A DNA stretch of 64,000 nt, from NCBI GenBank assembly GCA_963808725.1, contig CAWEGO010000003.1:372001-436000 (forward strand), written 5' to 3'. This DNA comes from JAHFUA01 sp963808725 (GTDB taxonomy: Bacteria > Acidobacteriota > Terriglobia > Terriglobales > Acidobacteriaceae). A program made the position numbers and the translations under genes. The notes under the pieces are model-generated. The model searched no databases. It was not told the origin of the DNA and worked only from the letters and a program-made list of their open reading frames with translations. Of the stretch, positions 36,333 through 43,821 are shown piece after piece (within the stretch, counting starts at the first letter, position 1; each line of letters starts with the position of its first letter).

Positions 36333-37650
36333 ATGACCGATACCAGCATTGGCGAAATTCGCGCCCGCGAGATTCTCGATTCGCGTGGCAATCCCACGGT
36401 CGAAGCCGAGGTTTACCTGCTCGACGGCAGCATGGGACGAGCCGCTGTTCCCAGCGGCGCTTCCACCGGCGAGCACGAAGCCGTGGAGCTGCGCGACGGC
36501 GACAACGCCCGCTACCAGGGCAAGGGCGTGCTCAAGGCAGTCGAGAACGTCAACGGCGAGATCGCCGACGCTCTCTCCAACATGGACGCCTACGACCAGC
36601 GCGCGCTCGACGACAAGATGATCGAGCTCGACGGCACCGAGAACAAAGGCGCGCCTGGGCGCCAACGCCATCCTAGCCGTCTCCATGGCGGCAGCGCGAG
36701 CTAGCGCCGCATCGCTCAAGCTCCCGCTCTACCGCTATCTCGGCGGAGTGAGCGCCAACGTGCTGCCGGTGCCCATGATGAACATCCTCAACGGCGGCGC
36801 GCACGCCGACAACAACGTCGATTTCCAGGAATTCATGGTCATGCCGGTGGGCGCGTCGTCGTTCGCCGAAGCGCTGCGCTGGGGCGCGGAGGTCTTCCAC
36901 ACGCTCAAAGGCGTGCTCAAGAAGCGCGGATACAACACTGCTGTCGGCGACGAAGGCGGCTTCGCGCCTTCGCTCAAGTCCAACGTGGAGGCCATCGAAG
37001 TCATCCTTGAGGCCATCCAGAAGGCGGGCTACAAGCCGGGCGAGGATATCGCCATCGCTCTGGATCCCGCCGCCAGTGAGTTCTATCAGGATGGCAAATA
37101 CGTCTTCAAAAAGTCGGACAAATCGGCGAAGAGCTCCGACGATATGGTCCGCTTTTATGCCAAGTGGGTGCGCGATTATCCCATCGTCTCGCTGGAAGAC
37201 GGACTATCGGAAGAAGACTGGGACGGCTGGAAGAACCTGACCAAAGAGCTGGGCGGCAGGATTCAGCTCGTCGGCGACGACATTTTCGTGACCAACATCC
37301 GGATCTTCGGCGAAGGCATCGAGAAGGGAATTGCCAACTCGATTCTGATCAAGCTCAACCAGATCGGTACCGTCAGCGAAACGCTCGACGCCATGGCGCT
37401 CGCCCGCCGCAACGGCTACACCTCGGTGATTTCCCACCGCTCGGGCGAGACCGAGGACACCTTTATCGCCGACTTCGCCGTCGCCACCGGCGCCGGGCAG
37501 ATCAAGACCGGCTCCGCCTCGCGCACCGACCGCATCGCCAAGTACAACCAGTTGCTGCGCATCGAGGAAGAGCTAGGCACCGGTGCGCGCTTCCTGGGCC
37601 TCAAGGCGCTGAACTACCACGGCGAGCTGGCCACGAAGGTGGAAGCATGA
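36333..37650 (+). CDS. eno: Enolase, frame broken by one extra base
   Basis: Glycolytic enolase (2-phosphoglycerate to phosphoenolpyruvate). The N-terminal part reads MTDTSIGEIRAREILDSRGN, PSGASTGEHEAVELRDGD, up to GTENKG. After one extra base near 36650-36653, the second frame continues GANAILAVSMAAARA, LPVPMMNILNGGAHADNNVD, VGDEGGFAPSL, the catalytic SLEDGLSEEDWDGW, IKLNQIGTVSETL and SHRSGETEDTFIADFAVATG. Removing one base of GGCGCGCC gives GRLGANAIL, the expected sequence. All catalytic residues are present and nothing else is decayed, so a sequence error is more likely than a pseudogene. A DUF2059-like gene follows closely. Confidence 0.9.
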
Positions 37651-37679
37651 ACCAATCGCGAGCGCGAAGGAGCACTAAC

Positions 37680-38211
37680 GTGAGACGATGGGCAGCTTTG
37701 ACCGCTTTTGTAATGGTCTGTGCTTCCTTCGCATGCAGCCAAACGGCGCCGGATGCGGTCTGCAGCACAGCCCAGCGCGGCGAAACTGGCGAAGATTCGG
37801 GAACTGGTCAGGCTGACCGGCGGACCCCAAATTGCGGTGAACATGATCAAGTCTCAAATCGCCAGCATTAAGACCCTGTTACCATTTCCGCCGCGTGCGC
37901 AGGACGACTTCGAAAAAGAATTCCTGGCCTCCGTAAATGTGAATGAGTTCATCGATCTCATTGTTCCGATTTATGACCGGCATTTTTCGGAGGACGACGT
38001 TGACGGCATATTGGCTTTTTACCGGGGTCCGATTGGCCAGCGCCTCACCCAAGCCCTTCCTGAAATCACGGCGGAATCCCAGGAGGCGGGAAAGGAGTGG
38101 GGGCAAGGGCTGGGCAAGAAAGTAGGCCAGAAGATCGCGCAGAAGCTCGCCCACGGCGATTATGGTCCCTGGCCACCCGAGAGACAGGATTCACCGCAGG
38201 AAAAACACTGA
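37680..38211 (+). CDS. Exported DUF2059-like protein, frame broken once
   Basis: A signal or lipoprotein-type N-terminus (MRRWAALTAFVMVCASFACS) starts at the GTG at 37680, seven bases after AAGGAG. The frame must shift by one base between about 37745 and 37775 to continue SAAKLAKIRELVRLTGGPQI, LASVNVNEFIDLIVPIYDRH, FSEDDVDGILAFYRGPIGQR and LTQALPEITAESQEAG, the helical pattern of DUF2059 proteins. The repaired product is about 176 residues. An upstream in-frame ATG at 37647 overlaps the eno stop but has no ribosome-binding site. The function of this family is not established. Confidence 0.7.
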
Positions 38212-38273
38212 GTTGCGGAAGATCCGTGATGACGGGCGTTGTCATGACGCGATCAGGGGTGAGCGAACGGCTT

Positions 38274-38312
38274 TGCCCTCGACTCGCGCTGAAGTGCTCT
38301 CGGGGTGACAGA
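38274..38312. repeat. Copy of the CCCTCGACTCGCGCT palindromic element
   Basis: GCCCTCGACTCGCGCTGAAG followed by TGCTCTCGGGGTGACAG, 18 bp before the gpmI start. Related copies occur at 33.8, 34.8 and, within a coding frame, 40.9 kb. Confidence 0.6.
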
Positions 38313-38329
38313 TCAGCGAGCATTTAATC

Positions 38330-39967
38330 ATGCCTAGACCGAAGCCACTCGTCCTCATCATCCTTGACGGCTGGGGATACGCGCCGCCGTCGAACGCCAA
38401 CGCCATCTCGCTGGCGCGCAAGCCCAACTACGACCAGCTTCTGCGCGACTATCCCAACACGCTCATCCACACCAGCGGGCGCTACGTCGGGCTGCCCGAC
38501 GGGCAGATGGGCAACAGCGAGGTCGGCCATCTCAATATCGGCGCCGGCCGCGTCGTGTACATGGACATCACGCGCCTCGACCTGATGATCCAGAACGGAG
38601 AATTCTTCTCCAACCCCGAGCTGCTGGCGGCCATCAAGCACGCGCGCTCGGGCGGGCGCCGCCTGCACATCTTCGGGCTGCTCTCCGATGGCGGCGTGCA
38701 CTCTTCCGAAGAGCATCTCTACGCGCTGCTGCGCATGGCCAAGCAAAACGGTGTGGACCGCGTCTTCGTCCACTGCTTCATGGACGGCCGCGACACCCTG
38801 CCCACCTCTGGCGCCGGCTACATCGAGCAACTCCAGCAGAAGATGCGCGAGTACGGCGTCGGCAGGATCGCTTCGGTCGAAGGCCGCTACTACGCCATGG
38901 ACCGCGATCGCCGCTGGGAGCGCATCGAGAAGGCTTTTGCCGCGATGGTCGAAGGCAAAGGCGAGGGCGGCACCTACGTCGATCCGGTGCAGGGCGTGAA
39001 GGACTCCTACAACAAAGGCGTCACCGACGAGTTCATCCTGCCGTTCGTGTGCGTGGATAATCGCGGTGAGCCGCTGGCCCGCGTCCGCGAAGAGGACGCC
39101 TGCATCGACTTCAACTTTCGCGCCGACCGCGCCCGCCAGATCACGCGCGCGCTGGCCCGCAAGAGCCATCTTTCAGCGCAAGACGGCCGCGAGCTGCCCG
39201 GCGCCGAAGATCTCGACCGCATCATCCCACGCGAGCCCGTCCCGGCCAACCTGCACTACCTGTGCATTACGCGCTACGACAAGCAGTTCACGCTGCCTTA
39301 CGTGGTGGCGCCGGAAGCGCTCTCCAATATCCTCGCCAACGTCATGGCCAACCTGCACCTGCGCAACCTGCGCGTGGCCGAGACCGAGAAGTATGCGCAC
39401 GTCACTTACTTCTTCAACGGCGGCGTGGAGCAGCCGTTTCCCGGCGAAGAGCGCGTGCTGGTGCCTTCGCCCAAGGTAGCGACCTATGACCTGAAACCGG
39501 AGATGTCGGCCAGCGGCATCGCCGACGCGGTGGTCAAGGCGGTGAACGATACTGCCTTCGACGTGATTGTCGTCAACTTCGCCAACGCCGACATGGTCGG
39601 CCACTCCGGCAAAATCCCGCCCACCATCCAGGCGGTCGAAACCGTGGACGCCTGCCTCGGCCGCATCTACACTGCGGTGCGCCAGAAGGGCGGCGCGATG
39701 ATGGTCACCGCCGACCACGGCAACGCCGAGATGCTGATCGATCCCGCGACCGGCGGCCCGCACACCGCGCACACCACGAACCCGGTGCCGCTCATCATCG
39801 TCAGCGATCAGGATAAGAAATTCACTCTCCGGCCCGACGGCGCGCTGCAAGATATTTCGCCGACGGTGCTTGGGCTGCTGGGAATTCCGCAGCCCAAAGA
39901 GATGACCGGACATGATCTGCGAGCCCCCGGATCGGGTGATCGGGTGATCGGGTCATCGGGAGATTGA
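38330..39967 (+). CDS. gpmI: 2,3-bisphosphoglycerate-independent phosphoglycerate mutase
   Basis: Interconverts 3- and 2-phosphoglycerate using two Mn ions; the step before enolase, encoded nearby. The 545-residue protein belongs to the alkaline phosphatase superfamily: LVLIILDGWGYAPPSNANAI, catalytic Ser in GQMGNSEVGHLNIGAGR, HIFGLLSDGGVHSSEEH, FMDGRDT, FFNGGVEQPFPGE, VNFANADMVGHSG and VTADHGNAEML. The genuine sequence probably ends near GHDLRAP; the last 12 residues (GSGDRVIGSSGD) are encoded by a CGGGTGATCGGG word repeat. With eno this makes a small lower-glycolysis cluster. Confidence 0.96.
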   Translation: MPRPKPLVLIILDGWGYAPPSNANAISLARKPNYDQLLRDYPNTLIHTSGRYVGLPDGQMGNSEVGHLNIGAGRVVYMDITRLDLMIQNGEFFSNPELLAAIKHARSGGRRLHIFGLLSDGGVHSSEEHLYALLRMAKQNGVDRVFVHCFMDGRDTLPTSGAGYIEQLQQKMREYGVGRIASVEGRYYAMDRDRRWERIEKAFAAMVEGKGEGGTYVDPVQGVKDSYNKGVTDEFILPFVCVDNRGEPLARVREEDACIDFNFRADRARQITRALARKSHLSAQDGRELPGAEDLDRIIPREPVPANLHYLCITRYDKQFTLPYVVAPEALSNILANVMANLHLRNLRVAETEKYAHVTYFFNGGVEQPFPGEERVLVPSPKVATYDLKPEMSASGIADAVVKAVNDTAFDVIVVNFANADMVGHSGKIPPTIQAVETVDACLGRIYTAVRQKGGAMMVTADHGNAEMLIDPATGGPHTAHTTNPVPLIIVSDQDKKFTLRPDGALQDISPTVLGLLGIPQPKEMTGHDLRAPGSGDRVIGSSGD

Positions 39968-40379
39968 AGACCAATGTCGACCCAAGAAGAGCTCCGAGCC
40001 CGCACCAAGCAGTTTGCGTTCAGGGTTATCCGCTTGTTCAAATCACTACCACGCTCCACCGAGGCGGTGATTGGCAAACAGCTATTACGTTCGGGGACGT
40101 CGGTTGCGGCGAATTACCGAGCGGTCAACCGCGCCCGCTCGCGTGCTGAGTTTATCTCGAAGATCGGTGTGGTTCTGGAGGAAGCAGACGAGACTGTGTT
40201 CTGGCTCGAAGCTCTTGCCGAAGCCGGGACGGTAAAGCCCCCGTTGCTACAGCCGCTGCTCGAGGAAGCGAATGAACTAGTTGCGATCTTTGCTGTCTCC
40301 CAACGTACGGCTCGGTCTAATTCCCCTTAAATCACCCGTTGACCCGATCTCCCGATGACCCGATCTAATGACCCGATGA
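39937..40379. repeat. Inverted word repeats flanking the four-helix-bundle gene
   Basis: Left copy GATCGGGTCATCGGGAGAT (39946-39964) and its exact reverse complement ATCTCCCGATGACCCGATC (40347-40365), each inside a longer run of the same words, bracket the gene at 39974-40330. Further copies lie at 34858-34898 and 41443-41466. Confidence 0.75.
39974..40330 (+). CDS. Four-helix-bundle protein (TIGR02436-like)
   Basis: A 118-residue all-helical protein with the typical features of this family: FAFRVIRLFKSLPRSTEAVI, GKQLLRSGTSVAANYRAVNR, EFISKIGVVLEEADETVFWL and LLEEANELVAIFAVSQRT. Members occur within 23S rRNA intervening sequences and dispersed in genomes of many phyla; their biochemical role is unclear, though diversity-generating retroelement accessory proteins share the fold. 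The gene sits between a 19-bp perfect inverted repeat pair and may be a mobile cassette. No reverse transcriptase or rRNA gene is nearby. Confidence 0.85.
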   Translation: MSTQEELRARTKQFAFRVIRLFKSLPRSTEAVIGKQLLRSGTSVAANYRAVNRARSRAEFISKIGVVLEEADETVFWLEALAEAGTVKPPLLQPLLEEANELVAIFAVSQRTARSNSP

Positions 40380-41440
40380 AGTTACTCATCATCATCCAGC
40401 ATCCCTTCGCTCTCTGGAACGCGCCAGCGTGGCTGGGCGAGCGCATCCACCGCGATTTTCCGCAGGTCGAGCTGAACCAGCGCGACACCTACAAGAATGT
40501 CGAAGACCACATCCGCGATGCCGAGATTTTCTTTGGATGGTCGCTGCGTGGCGAGCAGGTCCGTGTGGCGAAGAAGCTGCGCTGGATTCACTCGACGGCC
40601 GCGGCTGTTCACCAGTTGATGTCGCCGGAGCTGCGCGCGAGCGACATCGTCGTCACCAATGCCCGCTCCGTCCACGGACCGGTGGTCGCCGAGCACGCCA
40701 TCGCGCTGATGTTTTCGCTGGCCAAGCGCCTGCCCGCGGCAACCCGCTACCAGCAGCAACACGTCTGGGCGCAGGAACAGATTAGCTGCCAACCTCCGCA
40801 CCCGACGGAACTCTCCGGCTCGACCCTCGGCCTCGTCGGCTACGGCGCCATCGGCAGCGAGATCGCCCGCAGCGCCGTCGCTTTGGGGATGCGCGTACTC
40901 GTGGTGCGCCAGCATCCCAACAAGGACAACAAGTTCCCGTCATCCCGAGCGAGCGCGCCCGGGGTTGGCGCGCGAGTCGAGGCCCGCCCTGAGCGAAGTC
41001 GAAGGGGACCCCTACCTGCCATCGAGACCTTCGCCCTCGACCGGCTCGACGAAGTCATTGCGCAAGCCGACTTCTTCGTACTCGCCGCGCCGCTCACCGA
41101 CAGGACGCAGCGCATCATCAACGCCGAGCGTCTTGCCCGCATGAAGCCGGAGGCGTATGTGATCAACGTCGCCCGCGGCGCGCTGATTGATGAGGCGGCT
41201 CTGGCCGACACCTTGCGGAACCACCGCATCGGCGGCGCGGCACTTGACGTCTTCGATAAGGAACCGCTGCCCGCCGAATCGCCGCTCTGGGATTTGGACA
41301 ACCTGCTGATCACGCCCCACACGGCCGCCACGTCCGACAAGATGTGGGAGCGCCACTACGCGCTGATCCAAGAAAACCTCCGCCGCTATCTTGCCGGCGA
41401 GCCCCTGCTCGGCCTGGTGGATAAGCAGGTGGGATACTGA
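40376..41440 (+). CDS. D-2-hydroxyacid dehydrogenase with in-frame repeat insertion
   Basis: NAD(P)-dependent 2-hydroxyacid dehydrogenase, 354 residues. The nucleotide-binding motif is LGLVGYGAIGSEIARSA, the catalytic Arg is in VINVARGALIDEAAL, the Glu in DVFDKEPLPAESPLW and the His in LLITPHTAATSD. Between the second beta strand (MRVLVVRQHPNK) and FALDRLDEVIAQADFFVLAA lies an Arg/Ser/Pro-rich segment of about 27 residues (FPSSRASAPGVGARVEARPE and onward) encoded by a copy of an intergenic palindromic element. The upstream in-frame start at 40355 lies in word repeats, so the ATG at 40376 is preferred. The substrate is unknown. Confidence 0.88.
   Translation: MKLLIIIQHPFALWNAPAWLGERIHRDFPQVELNQRDTYKNVEDHIRDAEIFFGWSLRGEQVRVAKKLRWIHSTAAAVHQLMSPELRASDIVVTNARSVHGPVVAEHAIALMFSLAKRLPAATRYQQQHVWAQEQISCQPPHPTELSGSTLGLVGYGAIGSEIARSAVALGMRVLVVRQHPNKDNKFPSSRASAPGVGARVEARPERSRRGPLPAIETFALDRLDEVIAQADFFVLAAPLTDRTQRIINAERLARMKPEAYVINVARGALIDEAALADTLRNHRIGGAALDVFDKEPLPAESPLWDLDNLLITPHTAATSDKMWERHYALIQENLRRYLAGEPLLGLVDKQVGY
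40939..41017. repeat. Palindromic element inserted in the dehydrogenase reading frame
   Basis: GTCATCCCGAGCGAGCGCG to GAGCGAAGTCGAAGGGGACC, about 79 bp, is the same element family as the intergenic copies at 33.8, 34.8 and 38.3 kb, here in inverted orientation relative to those. Its length keeps the frame open. Confidence 0.75.
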
Positions 41441-41480
41441 ATCGGGCCATCGGGTGATGGCCGATTTTCCTGACTCACGA

Positions 41481-42512
41481 CTACCCCAGCAGCGGCTGGA
41501 GCGCTGCCTGGAAGCGCGCCATGAAGTGCTCTTCCAGGAAATTCTCTTCCACGCGCTGGCGGGCAGCGAGACCCACCGCGGTGGCGTACTGAGAATCGCT
41601 CAGCACGCGCGTGGCGGCTTGGGTGATGGTGGAAGCCAGAAGGTCGTTGACCAGAATGGCGCTGCCGTTGGGAAAGAGTTCGCTCATCACGGTTCCTGCC
41701 AGCCCCATGACCGGCACTCCCGCGGCCGCCGCCTCCACTCCAGCCAGGCCGAACCCTTCCTGCTTGGAGGGAAAGAAAAACAGCCGGCAGCGCGCATAGA
41801 GCTGGTCGCGTTCCTGATCGCTCAAGCGTCCGAGGAATTCGACTCCGGCGATCTGTTCCTGGGCGACGCGCCGCCGCAGCCGCGCCAGGTCGTTACCGCT
41901 GCCTACGATGAGCAGCCGGGCGGCGGGAATGGATTTGCGCACCTCCGGCCAGGCATCGAGCACAGGATCGTGCCCTTTGAGGCGCTCCACCGAAGCCATG
42001 CGCCCGACGATCAACCCCACCGGCGGCAGGTCGCCGGCCCGCACCGCGGTTTCGCGCCGCGGCACTCCCAGCCAGGTCACTTTGACCTGCGGCAGCCACG
42101 GGTTCACTGCGCGCGCGGCCGCCACCGTCGTGGCCGAGTTGGAGAGAACAATGTTGGCGCGCAGCAGCGCTTCGCGCCGCCGGCTGACCAGCGGTTCCCA
42201 CACCTCGATTCCGTGCAGGAAGACGCCGTACGGCACTCGCTTGAGCCGGGGCAGCAGGTGGTGGATGGCGGCCAGGTGAACGTGCTCGTAGAAGACGAAG
42301 TCCGGCCGGCTCAGCGAGCCCCAGAGAGCGCGCCCCGCGAACATCCCACGGCGCAGAAAGCGTGGCAACGTCACCGGATGCTGCCACAGCGCCACCTCGT
42401 GCTCGCCGGCCAGCGCCTTCAGGATCGATTGCGAGACCACGCCGATGCCGCCGTGCGCCGTCCCCAATCCGGAGGTCACCAGCACAACTTTGCGACGAAG
42501 CCGCGCACTCAT
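41481..42512 (-). CDS. GT4-family glycosyltransferase
   Basis: A 343-residue GT-B retaining glycosyltransferase of the exopolysaccharide locus. N-terminal Rossmann half starts MSARLRRKVVLVTSGLGTAH with GGIG for acceptor contact; the C-terminal half has VGLIVGRMASVERLKGHDPV, LLIVGSGNDLARLR, FLGRLSDQERDQLYARC and the EX7E-type nucleotide-sugar site FFFPSKQEGFGLAGVEAAAA. The frame is open far upstream through the divergent neighbour, which is a GC artefact; the ATG at 42512 matches the family start. Divergent from the next glycosyltransferase with a 60-bp gap. The sugar is unknown. Confidence 0.88.
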   Translation of the reverse strand: MSARLRRKVVLVTSGLGTAHGGIGVVSQSILKALAGEHEVALWQHPVTLPRFLRRGMFAGRALWGSLSRPDFVFYEHVHLAAIHHLLPRLKRVPYGVFLHGIEVWEPLVSRRREALLRANIVLSNSATTVAAARAVNPWLPQVKVTWLGVPRRETAVRAGDLPPVGLIVGRMASVERLKGHDPVLDAWPEVRKSIPAARLLIVGSGNDLARLRRRVAQEQIAGVEFLGRLSDQERDQLYARCRLFFFPSKQEGFGLAGVEAAAAGVPVMGLAGTVMSELFPNGSAILVNDLLASTITQAATRVLSDSQYATAVGLAARQRVEENFLEEHFMARFQAALQPLLG

Positions 42513-42572
42513 GGCAGAATGGGGATCACTGGTGAAACGAGAGTACCACAACCCATTCGCGAGCCTTCCAGC

Positions 42573-43718
42573 ATGAAGGTTCTGCACATCGTGCCGTCTT
42601 TCTATCCCGCCTTCAACTACGGTGGCCCCATCACTTCCGTCTACGAACTGTGCGCCGGATTGGTGCGCCAGGGCTGTGAAGTGCGTGTGCTGACCACCGA
42701 CGCCAACGGACTGGGCGCAGTGCTCAACGTCGCCAAGGACGCGCCGGTCACCTTGCCGCCAGGTATATCGGTTCGCTACTGTCCGCGGATTTTTCGCCAC
42801 TCCGTCTCTCCGCAACTGGCGCGCCGGCTGGCGCCCTCGATACGCTGGGCCGACCTGGTCCACCTCACTGCGGTGTACAACTTCCCCACGCTGCCCACGC
42901 TGGCGGCGTGCCGCTGGCTCCGGAAGCCGCTGGTGTGGTCGCCGCGGGGCGCGCTGCAACGCTGGCCCAGCTCGCGGCGTCTGGGACTGAAGGCCGGATG
43001 GGAAAACCTCTGCCGCCGCCTCGCTCCTCGCTCCATAGTGCTGCACGTAACTTCGGAACAGGAAGCCGCGGAGAGCGCAGGCAGGTTTCCTGGCATCCGC
43101 ACCGCGGTGATCCCCAACGGAGTCGAACTGCCGCCGGGGCTCGAGAACCGCAACGGGTCCGAAGGCTTGCGGCTGCTGTTTCTCGGCCGCATTGATCCCA
43201 AGAAAGGCATCGAGAACCTGCTCGCCGCCTGCCAGCGCCTGGGCAACATTGGCCGGCCGTGGTCGCTGACCATCGCTGGCTCCGGCGACGCGGCTTACAC
43301 CGCCGGCTTGGAGGAGAATGCCCACAAACTGGGATTGCGCGAACGCGTCAGCTTTGTGGGCGAGGTGCGCGGCCAGGCCAAGACCGATCTTTTCGCCGCC
43401 AGCGATCTCGCAGTCTTTCCCTCGCATACAGAAAATTTTGCCATGGTGGTGGCCGAGGCCATGGCGCACGGTGTTCCTGTCGTGGCCAGCAAGGGTACGC
43501 CGTGGGCCGGCGTCGAGGCGCACGGCTGCGGTCTCTGGGTGGAGAACGATCCCGCCACCCTGGCCGCAGCCATCGAGCGCATGAGCCGCATGCCGCTCGC
43601 CGAGATGGGACAGCGCGGCCGCCGCTGGATGGAGGAGGAATTCGCCTGGGAAACAGTCGCGCGGGAGATGCTGCGACTTTATGGTAAGCTCGTGCTCAAA
43701 GAACAAAGTGCTCCCTGA
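42573..43718 (+). CDS. GT4-family glycosyltransferase
   Basis: A 381-residue GT-B glycosyltransferase: MKVLHIVPSFYPAFNYGGPI at the N-terminus, LRLLFLGRIDPKKGIENLLA, LTIAGSGDAAYTAGLEENAH, VSFVGEVRGQAKTDLFAASD and FPSHTENFAMVVAEAMAHG (EX7E motif) in the C-terminal half. The sequence of the first 40 residues resembles transferases of colanic acid-type loci. First gene of the rightward exopolysaccharide operon; a 103-bp gap with a poly-T run precedes asnB. Confidence 0.88.
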   Translation: MKVLHIVPSFYPAFNYGGPITSVYELCAGLVRQGCEVRVLTTDANGLGAVLNVAKDAPVTLPPGISVRYCPRIFRHSVSPQLARRLAPSIRWADLVHLTAVYNFPTLPTLAACRWLRKPLVWSPRGALQRWPSSRRLGLKAGWENLCRRLAPRSIVLHVTSEQEAAESAGRFPGIRTAVIPNGVELPPGLENRNGSEGLRLLFLGRIDPKKGIENLLAACQRLGNIGRPWSLTIAGSGDAAYTAGLEENAHKLGLRERVSFVGEVRGQAKTDLFAASDLAVFPSHTENFAMVVAEAMAHGVPVVASKGTPWAGVEAHGCGLWVENDPATLAAAIERMSRMPLAEMGQRGRRWMEEEFAWETVAREMLRLYGKLVLKEQSAP

Positions 43719-43821
43719 TTCTGGATTTTTTTTGCTGTTCTACATCACGGGCCACTCGCATCACGCCGAGCCCAGCGTGTCTGTGCGTTTCTATCCCATC
43801 CAAGGAGTCGTGACCGACTGA

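Noticed and set aside
36333..37650. Programmed frameshifting or pseudogenisation of eno
   Set aside because: No known recoding in eno and no slippery site; all other motifs intact. A one-base sequence error is simpler.
41391..43718. Very long overlapping open frames on both strands (775 and 741 codons) across the two glycosyltransferases
   Set aside because: Each real gene covers only part of its frame; the remainder is antisense to the neighbour and has no family motifs. High GC at third positions explains the lack of stops.
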